Source: an uncultured Collinsella sp. (GTDB taxonomy: Bacteria > Actinomycetota > Coriobacteriia > Coriobacteriales > Coriobacteriaceae). Taken from it: a stretch of DNA of 14,107 nt. Below the pieces are notes generated by a model. That model saw nothing but the letters and a program-made list of their open reading frames with translations. It was not told the DNA's origin and did not search any database. The stretch lies in contig UROA01000037.1 in assembly GCA_900549355.1 (NCBI GenBank), positions 1 to 14,107 of the forward strand, read 5' to 3'. How positions within the stretch are numbered: the first letter of the stretch is position 1; each line of letters starts with the position of its first letter. Of this stretch, positions 7,273 through 13,588 are shown piece by piece. The position numbers and the translations under genes were made by a program.

Positions 7273-7686
7273 CAACTTGCCGAGACAGTGGTCGATCATA
7301 TGCTGGACCATTTGCGCCTCGAAGCCGACGAAGTCCTGCTTGCGCTCGCGCATCTTGCCGTCGACGATCACGTCATAAGCGACCTTGCACTTGATGTAGC
7401 GCGTGGACTTGGTGACCTCCTCGTGCGTCAGGCAGCTCTCCTCCATCTTGCTGGCGCCCAGGCCAAACACCAGACGGGGGTTGTAGAGCACATGGGGCTC
7501 GCCGGCATCGTCCAGGTAGACGCAGACCTTCTTGGTGACGCCGATCTGGTTAGCGGCAAGGCAGCCGGCATCGTCGAGCGACTTGATGGTATCGATCAGG
7601 TCCTGTGCCACCGACTCGTCCTCGACGGTCGCGACCTCGCAACGCTGGGACAGAACAGCCTCGTCGTGGCAGAGCTCTTTAATCAT
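7267..7686 (-). CDS. Peptide-deformylase-like protein with altered catalytic motif
   Basis: 139 residues from the ATG at 7686, which has GGAGG 5 bases before it; an ATG at 7698 overlaps that SD and is unlikely. The sequence follows the short deformylases of Gram-positive anaerobes. Motif 1 is GCLAANQIGV (residues 41-50; usually GxGxAAxQ). Motif 2 is ESCLT (83-87; usually EGCLS), with metal ligand Cys 85. Motif 3 is QHMIDH (128-133; usually QHExDH), with ligands His 129 and His 133. The glutamate that acts in catalysis is Met 130 (codon at 7297-7299), so normal removal of formyl groups from new proteins is doubtful although all three metal ligands remain. It may be a second, non-canonical paralogue with another role, or a retired enzyme. 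Confidence 0.85.
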   Translation of the reverse strand: MIKELCHDEAVLSQRCEVATVEDESVAQDLIDTIKSLDDAGCLAANQIGVTKKVCVYLDDAGEPHVLYNPRLVFGLGASKMEESCLTHEEVTKSTRYIKCKVAYDVIVDGKMRERKQDFVGFEAQMVQHMIDHCLGKLV

Positions 7687-7719
7687 ACGTTCCTCCATAG
7701 GGGTCGTTGTAACTGCTTA

Positions 7720-7725
7720 AGTATA
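7720..7725 (-). promoter_or_regulatory. Possible -10 box of the deformylase-like gene
   Basis: The minus strand reads TATACT about 34 bases before the ATG at 7686. No convincing -35 is visible at the right distance, so this is tentative. Confidence 0.3.
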
Positions 7726-7778
7726 CGGTACCCACACATTTTCATGCGAAAAATACCGTCCGTCTGCTACAAAGCGCC

Positions 7779-7862
7779 GAACATCAACATGCGAGGAACA
7801 TCAACCTTTCAAAGGCGATATAGTAGTTGAGTTCGTGTCAATCGGCCTAAACTCGGGGCCGA
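7779..7862 (+). promoter_or_regulatory. Leader/promoter region of the purine permease gene
   Basis: Holds a 10-base direct repeat GAACATCAAC (7779-7788 and 7796-7805, one-and-a-half turns apart), a small palindrome CCTTT-C-AAAGG (7805-7815), a possible -10 TATAGT (7819-7824), and a 6-bp hairpin TCGGCC/GGCCGA (7842-7862) just before the SD. It lacks the conserved core of a purine riboswitch. The direct repeat could be a regulator site; this is only a suggestion. Confidence 0.35.
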
Positions 7863-7879
7863 ACAAGGAAAGGGTATGC

Positions 7880-9190
7880 ATGGACGAACTTTTTCACGTC
7901 AGTGAGCGCAAGTCCACAATCGGGACCGAACTTCGCGCTGGACTGACAACATTCCTGGCGATGGCCTACATCATCGCCGTCAACCCTGCGGTGCTCTCGG
8001 GCGCCGGCATCGATGCGGGAGCGCTCGCCTGCGCCACCTGCCTGGGCGCCGGCATCATGACCATCTGCATGGGCATCTTCGCCAACCGCCCGCTCGCCTG
8101 CGCGTCGGGCTTAGGCGTCAACGCGATGATCGCCGGAATCACCACCACCGTCTGCGGCGGTGACTGGCACGTGGCCATGAGCGTCATCTTCCTCGAGGGT
8201 ATCGTCATCTTGCTGCTCGTGCTTTGTGGCCTGCGCGAGGCCATCATGGACGCCATCCCGGTTGTCCTGCGTCACGCCATCTCGGTGGGTCTGGGCCTGT
8301 TCATCGCCATGATTGGCCTGTGCGATGCCGGCATTATCACCGCTGGCGCCGGTACACTCGTCGGTCTGGGCGACATCACCTCCCCCACCTTCATCGTCGG
8401 CATCATCTCCATCCTGGTGACGGTCGCCCTCGCCTGCCGCAACGTCCCCGGCTCGCTGCTCATCGGCATCGTCGTCGCCGTCATCGCCGGTATCCCCCTA
8501 GGTGTGACCCAGGCTCCGACCGGCATCATCGCCCCGCTCGACTTCTCGAGCATCGGTGGCCCCATCGCCGACGCCGGCGGCGTGCCCGCCATCGTCAAGG
8601 TCCTTACCGACCCCGCGCTCCTCGTCATCTCGTTCTCGCTGCTCATGAGTGACTTCTTCGACACCATGGGCACCGCGATGGCCGTGGCCAAGCAGGGCGA
8701 GTTCCTCACCGACGACGGCAACGTCGAGAATATCAAGGAGATCCTGATCGTCGACTCCGCCGCCGCTGCTGTGGGCGGTTTCATGGGCGTCTCCTCCATC
8801 ACCACCTTCGTCGAGTCCACCTCTGGCGCTGCCGACGGTGGCCGCACGGGCCTCACCTCCGTCACCACCGGCGTGCTGTTCATTCTCGCCGCGTTCTTCT
8901 CCCCCATCGTCACTATCGTTTCCAGCGCCGCCACCTGCGGTGCCCTGGTCTACGTCGGCTACCTCATGATGAGCGAGGCCTCCGAGATCGACTGGTCCGA
9001 CGTGTCGCAGGGTTTCCCGGCGTTCATGATTGTCGCCGGCGTGCCCTTCACCTACTCCATCTCTGCCGGCATTGGCCTGGGCTTTATCGCCTACGTGGTC
9101 GTCGCGCTCTTTAAGGGCGAGGCCTCCAAGATCAAGCCGCTCATGTGGATCGCAGCCCTCGCCTTCCTCGTCTACTTCTTCGTGGCGTAA
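7880..9190 (+). CDS. NCS2/AzgA-family purine permease
   Basis: A 436-residue nucleobase transporter of the AzgA/PbuG/GhxP type (adenine, guanine or hypoxanthine uptake with protons). Evidence is the N-terminal ELRAGLTTFLAMAYIIAVNP, the GLGVNAMIAG loop, the DFFDTMGTAMAVAKQGEFL motif and the GVSSITTFVESTSGAADGGRTGLTS signature, set among about twelve to fourteen hydrophobic segments. The ATG at 7880 has AAGGAAAGG 6 bases before it and gives the family's usual beginning (MDELFHVSERKSTIGTELRAG); an upstream in-frame start at 7835 adds 15 unrelated residues. Which purine is carried cannot be told from sequence. It is a single-gene unit with its own terminator, divergent from the deformylase-like gene. 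Confidence 0.93.
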   Translation: MDELFHVSERKSTIGTELRAGLTTFLAMAYIIAVNPAVLSGAGIDAGALACATCLGAGIMTICMGIFANRPLACASGLGVNAMIAGITTTVCGGDWHVAMSVIFLEGIVILLLVLCGLREAIMDAIPVVLRHAISVGLGLFIAMIGLCDAGIITAGAGTLVGLGDITSPTFIVGIISILVTVALACRNVPGSLLIGIVVAVIAGIPLGVTQAPTGIIAPLDFSSIGGPIADAGGVPAIVKVLTDPALLVISFSLLMSDFFDTMGTAMAVAKQGEFLTDDGNVENIKEILIVDSAAAAVGGFMGVSSITTFVESTSGAADGGRTGLTSVTTGVLFILAAFFSPIVTIVSSAATCGALVYVGYLMMSEASEIDWSDVSQGFPAFMIVAGVPFTYSISAGIGLGFIAYVVVALFKGEASKIKPLMWIAALAFLVYFFVA

Positions 9191-9217
9191 CGGCATAGTC
9201 TGCTAAAGCAAAACAAC

Positions 9218-9258
9218 AAGGCGCGGAATCGCATCGAGCGGCTCCGCGCCTTTCTTTT
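9218..9258 (+). terminator. Rho-independent terminator of the purine permease gene
   Basis: A 10-bp stem (AAGGCGCGGA and TCCGCGCCTT) around a 15-base loop, ending in TTTCTTTT, 27 bases after the stop codon. Confidence 0.88.
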
Positions 9259-9327
9259 AGCGTCTGCCCCCGTGTCAGCGTGCGACAATTGAGGCTGTCA
9301 ATATCACAACACCGAGAGAAGCCTGCC

Positions 9328-9993
9328 TTGGAAGCGCATCATAAGCAGATAACCGTTTATTCAGAGTGTGCGGAAGGCGCGCCCGTCATCTATCTCCCCG
9401 TGGTTATGGGCAACGGTAGTGAAGTCTACGAGCGCTGCCGAGAGCTCGACTGCCCGCCGTTCACCCTTGTCGCCATTGGAGGGCTCGATTGGAATCGCGA
9501 GCTGAGCCCCTGGGAATGCGACGGAACTATACGAGATGCCGAGCCCTTTGGCGGACAGGCTGCTGGTTTTCTTGACGAGTTGTTGAAGCAGATAATCCCC
9601 CAGGCCGAATCATCGCTCCCGCAACCGCCCGCCTGGCGCGGCGTTGCCGGCTACTCGTTGGCGGGTCTTTTTGCACTGTGGGCACTTTGGCAAACAGATG
9701 TCTTTGAGCGCGTGGCGAGTGCATCGGGGTCGCTGTGGTTCCCCGGCTTTATCGACTACGCGCGCGAGCGCACGATGACGGCTACGCCCGACGCCGCCTA
9801 TCTGTCGCTCGGTAAAAAGGAAACCAAGACGCCCAACCGCATGATGCGGCACGTACTCGACGATACGCGCGCGATGGAAGAGCTGTTTATCGAGCGCGAC
9901 ATCCCAACAACGCTGGAGCTCAACCCCGGCAATCATTTTGCCCAAACTGACCTGCGCATGGCGCGCGGCATCCACTGGATACTGACGCATTAA
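9328..9993 (+). CDS. Esterase-D-like alpha/beta hydrolase
   Basis: A 221-residue alpha/beta hydrolase of the putative esterase (esterase D/IroE-like) group. The nucleophile elbow is AGYSLAGLFAL (GxSxG), and the family segments SGSLWFPGF and SLGKKE follow. The catalytic His is probably in NPGNHFAQTD near the C-terminus. The N-terminus LEAHHKQITVYSECAEGAPVIYLP matches members that begin MxALYKQITVYG, which supports the TTG at 9328 (weak SD GAGAAG) over a GTG at 9280 with no visible SD. There is no signal peptide, so it is cytoplasmic. Family relatives hydrolyse short esters or siderophore esters; the substrate here is unknown. It stands alone between two terminators. Confidence 0.85.
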   Translation: MEAHHKQITVYSECAEGAPVIYLPVVMGNGSEVYERCRELDCPPFTLVAIGGLDWNRELSPWECDGTIRDAEPFGGQAAGFLDELLKQIIPQAESSLPQPPAWRGVAGYSLAGLFALWALWQTDVFERVASASGSLWFPGFIDYARERTMTATPDAAYLSLGKKETKTPNRMMRHVLDDTRAMEELFIERDIPTTLELNPGNHFAQTDLRMARGIHWILTH

Positions 9994-10029
9994 AAATGGC
10001 GTCCACGCGTACGCACGGGCGCCATTTTT
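9992..10029. terminator. Bidirectional terminator
   Basis: A 10-bp stem AAAAATGGCG/CGCCATTTTT with an 18-base loop. It has T runs on the outer side in both directions and begins inside the hydrolase stop codon. It would also end minus-strand transcripts coming from the small ORF or the methyltransferase gene. Confidence 0.88.
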
Positions 10030-10050
10030 TGATTTAGCTGAACACAACTA

Positions 10051-10104
10051 CTATTCGACAGTCTCCTCGAGTTCAGATACGGCGGGCGTCGAGGATTGGG
10101 ACAT
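10051..10104 (-). CDS. Possible 17-residue small ORF
   Basis: A minus-strand ATG at 10104 with AAAGGA 6 bases before it opens MSQSSTPAVSELEETVE and stops at 10051, just ahead of the bidirectional terminator. The SD can pair with GTCCTT just upstream (hairpin 10109-10129), and a 7-bp inverted repeat CATATCG/CGATATG lies further upstream (10137-10165). It could be a small protein or leader peptide after the methyltransferase gene, or chance: at this length coding cannot be judged. The rest of the 234-base gap holds nothing else I can name. Confidence 0.25.
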   Translation of the reverse strand: MSQSSTPAVSELEETVE

Positions 10105-10227
10105 GGAAGTCCTTTCATGATGGAAGGACGATCAGGCATATCGGATAACCTGCCCGAACGATATGATCCGAACCATTGTACGTGATACGCCATGTTTCGC
10201 ACGCGCCGTCACCTACAAACGGTAGCG

Positions 10228-11361
10228 TTACTTCCAAACGCGCTCGGCAATGCGCTTGACCAGCGCGATCTTCGCCCACTGCTCGTCCTCGGTCAGCTTG
10301 TTGCCAATCTCGCAGCTGGCAAAGCCGCACTGGGGCGACAGGTACAGATTCTCGAGCGGCACATACTTTGCGGCTTCGCTGATGCGCTCGACGATAACAT
10401 CCTCGTTCTCGAGCTCTGCCGCCTTGGTGGTTACCAAGCCCAGCACGACCTTCTTGCCGGGAGCAACGTACTTGAGCGGCTCAAAGCCGCCGGCGCGCGG
10501 CGTGTCGAACTCCAGATAGAACGCATCGACATTCTCATGTGCGAACAGGTACGGCGCGATGGGATCGTAGCCGCCCTCAAAAGCGTAGGTGGAGTGGTAG
10601 TTGCCGCGGCACACGTGCGTGTTGATAACCAGATCGTCGGGCTTGCCCTCGATGGCGGCGTTGTTGAGCGCCACGCCCAGCTCGCTTACCTTTTGCAGGT
10701 CAACCGGGCTCATGCCGGTCTTGGACACAAAGTCGGTATCGCAATAGATGCCCCAGGTGCAGTCATCAAACTGGATGTTGCGGCATCCTGCTGCGTACAG
10801 GTCGGCGATCACCGTGCGATAAGCGGCTGCAATGGCGTCGGCAAGTTCCTCATCGGTCTTATAGACAGCGCGCAGGCTCTCCTGCTGGCCGTCGCAGCGA
10901 TCGAGCGTGACCTCAGAGAACGTCTGGATAGGCGCCGGGATGGTCTGGCGTGCAACGTGGCCCTCGCCCTCAAGTGCCTTGACAAACTTAAAGTGCTCGA
11001 CGAAGGGGTGGTTCTCGCCGCTAATGGGGCCGGTCACCACGGCGGTATCGGCCGTCGTCTCCTCATCATGGAACATATAACCCGTACGCGAGGTACGACG
11101 CTCAATGCCATTGAGGCCCCACATAAAATCGAGGTGCCAGTAGCTGCGGCGGAACTCGCCATCGGTGATGACCTGTAGGCCAGCGGCCTTTTGCTTGTCC
11201 ACCAAATCGCGGATGGCGTCGTCCTCGACGGCCTTAAGACCGGCGGCGTCGAGTTTGCCCGCAGCGTAGTCGGTACGGGCGTCCTTCACGGCCTGCGGAC
11301 GAAGAAAGCTGCCAACGATATCGGCGCGAAACGGCGCGTTCGGTTGAATCGAAGTGCTCAT
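10228..11361 (-). CDS. MetE-core (cobalamin-independent methionine synthase II family) methyltransferase
   Basis: 377 residues corresponding to the C-terminal zinc-binding barrel of MetE, without its N-terminal half, as in Bacillus YxjG/YxjH. The zinc ligands are visible: His 249 and Cys 251 (INTHVCRGN), Glu 284 (YLEFDTPRAGG) and Cys 345 (LSPQCGFAS). Other family marks are DIVGSFLRP at the N-terminus, VITDGEFRRSYW and IQFDDCTWG. Such proteins transfer a methyl group to homocysteine or another thiol; the methyl donor is not certain. The ATG at 11361 has AAAGGGAG 6 bases before it, so the ATG at 11379 is rejected. The upstream gap carries a perfect LysR-type palindrome, and the next gene upstream encodes a LysR regulator on the same strand. 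No S-box or other methionine riboswitch is seen. Confidence 0.93.
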   Translation of the reverse strand: MSTSIQPNAPFRADIVGSFLRPQAVKDARTDYAAGKLDAAGLKAVEDDAIRDLVDKQKAAGLQVITDGEFRRSYWHLDFMWGLNGIERRTSRTGYMFHDEETTADTAVVTGPISGENHPFVEHFKFVKALEGEGHVARQTIPAPIQTFSEVTLDRCDGQQESLRAVYKTDEELADAIAAAYRTVIADLYAAGCRNIQFDDCTWGIYCDTDFVSKTGMSPVDLQKVSELGVALNNAAIEGKPDDLVINTHVCRGNYHSTYAFEGGYDPIAPYLFAHENVDAFYLEFDTPRAGGFEPLKYVAPGKKVVLGLVTTKAAELENEDVIVERISEAAKYVPLENLYLSPQCGFASCEIGNKLTEDEQWAKIALVKRIAERVWK

Positions 11362-11447
11362 AGATATCTCCCTTTGCATTGGTTGCTTTACTGGGACAGA
11401 GTATGAGCGCTTATATGGCCATCGTAAAATATACGTTTATAACAGTT

Positions 11448-11470
11448 TGATATAGATACTTCCTATATCA
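11448..11470. promoter_or_regulatory. LysR-type operator before the methyltransferase gene
   Basis: A perfect inverted repeat, TGATATAG and CTATATCA with 7 bases between; the inner TAG-N7-CTA fits T-N11-A. It lies 87-109 bases before the methyltransferase start. A -10-like TATATT follows on the minus strand (plus 11428-11433), so the palindrome falls just upstream of the -35 area, the usual place for a LysR activator. The neighbouring LysR protein is the likely ligand. Confidence 0.6.
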
Positions 11471-11516
11471 GTCTGGACCGCCATAAAGAGATTTGACCCG
11501 CGTGGAGCACAGCAGC

Positions 11517-12413
11517 CTAGATATGCTGGCGGATCGCGTCGATATAGGCTTGGCCGTAGCGCGTGAGCGTCGTGTTCTTGCGCGTGATGATGCCGATCTC
11601 CATGTACTCGTCCACATCGAGCGGAATCGAGATGATGCCGGGGCCGTTGAGCTCGTGACTGATCACGCCCGAACACACCGTGTAGCCGTTGAGGCCCATG
11701 GCCAGGTTGAACAGTGTCGCACGGTCACGCACGCGGATATTCTTGCGGCGCTCAAAGGTCGAGGTCAGTTCCTCGGAATAGTAGAACGAGTTATAGCTGC
11801 CCTGCTCGTAAGACAAAAACGGGTAGTCTTCCAAGTCCTCGAGCGTCACGCTGGAGCGGCCCGCCAGCGGATGGTCGGCGCACACGAAGACATGCGGCGT
11901 GGCGCAGAAGAGCCCTTCGAACACGAGCTCGTTGGCCGCCAGCATGCGCTCGATGACCTCGCGATTGTGCTCCGACAGATACAGGATGCCGAGCTCGCTT
12001 TTCATATGCGCGACGTCCTCGATAATCTCGTGGGTCTGTTCCTCGCGCAGGGTAAAGTCGTAGCGCGCGGCATCGAACTCACGGATCACATCGACAAACG
12101 CGTTAACGGCAAAGGAATAATGCTGGCAGCTCACACTAAAGTGCGGCACCTGCTCGGACGCGCCCTTGTACTTGCCTTCGAGCAGATCGGCCTGGTCGAG
12201 CACCTGTCGCGCGTAGCCCAAGAAGGTCTCGCCTTCCTCGGACACAATGACGCCCTTGTTGGTGCGCTCAAAGATGTGCACACCCATCTCGTTTTCGAGA
12301 TCGCGAATCGATGCGGTAATCGAAGGCTGCGACACAAAGAGCCGGCGCGAGGCCTCGGTGATGCTGCCGCATTCGGCAACTTTGACGACATATCTGAGCT
12401 GCTGGAGCTTCAT
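11517..12413 (-). CDS. LysR-type transcriptional regulator (CmbR/MtaR-like)
   Basis: 298 residues, intact. The N-terminal winged helix-turn-helix is MKLQQLRYVVKVAECGSITEASRRL, then SQPSITASIRDLENEMGVHIFERT; the rest is a two-lobed effector-binding domain (SELGILYLSEHNREVIERML, DYPFLSYEQGSYNSFYYSEE, GLNGYTVCSGVI). The helix-turn-helix looks most like CmbR/MtaR-type regulators of sulfur amino acid genes; this is from memory of the family, not a search. The ATG at 12413 has AGGGAG and GAAGG upstream, overlapping the end of the HAD gene; the gap is 10 bases, so the two are co-transcribed. Its downstream neighbour is a MetE-type methyltransferase with a LysR palindrome in its promoter region, making this the likely controller. 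Confidence 0.93.
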   Translation of the reverse strand: MKLQQLRYVVKVAECGSITEASRRLFVSQPSITASIRDLENEMGVHIFERTNKGVIVSEEGETFLGYARQVLDQADLLEGKYKGASEQVPHFSVSCQHYSFAVNAFVDVIREFDAARYDFTLREEQTHEIIEDVAHMKSELGILYLSEHNREVIERMLAANELVFEGLFCATPHVFVCADHPLAGRSSVTLEDLEDYPFLSYEQGSYNSFYYSEELTSTFERRKNIRVRDRATLFNLAMGLNGYTVCSGVISHELNGPGIISIPLDVDEYMEIGIITRKNTTLTRYGQAYIDAIRQHI

Positions 12414-12423
12414 AGCCTTCTCC

Positions 12424-13332
12424 CTAGACGTTCATGATGCCGAGATCCGCCGCGTCCATCTGACGCATAAACGGCGGCATCTCCCCCGTCGCGGCGCAGG
12501 CGGCAATCTGGTGCAGAGCCCCGGCGACCGCATCGTCTGCCGCAGCGCCGATATGCCAGCGCGCGGCAGCCGTGACGGCCTCGTTGGCATTGGCGACTGC
12601 AACGGAGTTGGGAACGGTGCCAATCATGGGCAGGTCGTTATCGGAATCGCCAAATACGGCCACCTCGTCGGGCGTCAGGTCCAAAGCGCGCGCCAGCTCC
12701 AGCGCAGCGCAGCCCTTGTCCCAACCGGCCGGAAGGATGTCGAACAGGCGCACACGATTGTTGGGAAACACGAGCGAGAGTTCCGGTACCTCAGCGGCAA
12801 CGCGCTCGCGTAGCTCCGCGAGCTCCTCACGCGAACGGGCACTCCAGATATTCGCCTTGAACACCGGCGCGTCATCGACGACGGGACGGCACGGGGCCTC
12901 TTCGCCTTTGAGCCATGCGTTGCCGCCCGACTCCATGGCGCGACGAACGCGCTCGGGGTCACTCGTCACGCAATAGGCATCGTTGCCCCAAAAGTCATCG
13001 CCCAGGCTATAGACCTTCAGATAGGTATCGTCGGTCTCTTGCTCAAGATAGTCGGCAAGACGCATGAGGGCACCGTTGTCGCTCGCACGGGAGGCAACAA
13101 CCTCGCCGTCGACAAACATCACCTGTCCGTTACAGAACGCGCCAGTCGAAAAGCACTCGGAACGATTTTTGAACATCCAACCCATCGCGGACGGCTGGCG
13201 ACCCGAAACCGGGCCAAAGTGCAGACCCGCCGCCTGCATGGCATGAATGCCCTCGATGGCGTAGTCGCTAGCGCCGTCATGCCCGGCTGGAATCAGCGTA
13301 TCGTCCATATCGGTCAGCACAAGTTTAATCAT
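12424..13332 (-). CDS. Cof-type HAD-IIB phosphatase
   Basis: 302 residues of the haloacid dehalogenase superfamily, subfamily IIB. Motif 1 is LTDMDDTL (nucleophile Asp 8, acid Asp 10), motif 2 is GPVSGRQ, motif 3 the lysine in GWDKG, and motif 4 GDSDNDLPM. A C2-type cap fills the middle (residues about 85-190). Such enzymes hydrolyse sugar phosphates, flavin or pyridoxal phosphates in the cytosol; the substrate cannot be assigned. I chose the ATG at 13332 (MIKLVLTDMDD, G-rich SD 4 bases upstream), which matches family starts; an ATG at 13344 is possible. It heads an operon with the LysR gene 10 bases downstream and diverges from the TPP riboswitch/thiM unit. A TACAAT on the minus strand (plus 13362-13367) may be its -10. 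Confidence 0.92.
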   Translation of the reverse strand: MIKLVLTDMDDTLIPAGHDGASDYAIEGIHAMQAAGLHFGPVSGRQPSAMGWMFKNRSECFSTGAFCNGQVMFVDGEVVASRASDNGALMRLADYLEQETDDTYLKVYSLGDDFWGNDAYCVTSDPERVRRAMESGGNAWLKGEEAPCRPVVDDAPVFKANIWSARSREELAELRERVAAEVPELSLVFPNNRVRLFDILPAGWDKGCAALELARALDLTPDEVAVFGDSDNDLPMIGTVPNSVAVANANEAVTAAARWHIGAAADDAVAGALHQIAACAATGEMPPFMRQMDAADLGIMNV

Positions 13333-13370
13333 AAGGCCCCCCATTCGTATCGGTCCTACCTATTGTAACG

Positions 13371-13405
13371 ACCTGCCAAAATAAACCTGTCCCTTTTTGG
13401 CAGGT
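13371..13405. repeat. Inverted repeat / REP-like element between HAD and thiM units
   Basis: Perfect 10-bp arms, ACCTGCCAAA and TTTGGCAGGT, with a 15-base loop. The minus strand contains GGGACAGGTTTATTTT followed by GGCAGGT, which resembles short intergenic repeats I recall from many genomes. It sits where the two divergent promoters would be, so it could instead be an operator. Confidence 0.5.
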
Positions 13406-13412
13406 GCGCTAG

Positions 13413-13418
13413 TATAGT
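13413..13418 (+). promoter_or_regulatory. Likely -10 box of the TPP riboswitch/thiM transcript
   Basis: TATAGT, placing the start of transcription near 13425, about 8 bases before the first riboswitch stem. No good -35 is seen at 17 bases. Confidence 0.45.
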
Positions 13419-13432
13419 GAGCAACAGATTCG

Positions 13433-13524
13433 ATGCGGGAGTGCCGGCGGTGCAAACCACAAGGCTGAGAGGGCATGGGGCCCAATCCTTTGAACCTGTC
13501 AGTTAATGCTGGCGTAGGGAGCAT
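13433..13524 (+). ncRNA. TPP riboswitch (thi box)
   Basis: The conserved thi-box parts are all present in order: GGCTGAGAGGG (13463-13473), CCTTTGAACCTGT (13487-13499) and GTTAATGCTGGCGTAGGGA (13502-13520). Closing stem bases ATGC (13433-13436) and GCAT (13521-13524) flank it. It binds thiamine pyrophosphate. It is followed 12 bases later by an intrinsic terminator and then thiM, so control is most likely by premature termination when TPP is plentiful. Confidence 0.97.
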
Positions 13525-13536
13525 GCCGCCTTTACA

Positions 13537-13566
13537 GGGGCGCTGTCTATGCACAGCGCCCCTTTT
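13537..13566 (+). terminator. Riboswitch-controlled intrinsic terminator
   Basis: A perfect 10-bp stem GGGGCGCTGT/ACAGCGCCCC with loop CTATGC, followed by TTTT, placed between the riboswitch and the thiM SD. Confidence 0.9.
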
Positions 13567-13588
13567 CTATGCCAAGGAGGCATGTGCA

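Noticed and set aside
7699..7879. A purine riboswitch before the permease gene
   Set aside because: The three-way-junction core and loop bases expected of that class are not found; only short repeats and a small hairpin are present.
10115..10183. A 22-codon plus-strand ORF starting ATGATGGAAGG
   Set aside because: It overlaps the minus-strand small ORF region, has only a weak SD and no recognisable product or terminator of its own.
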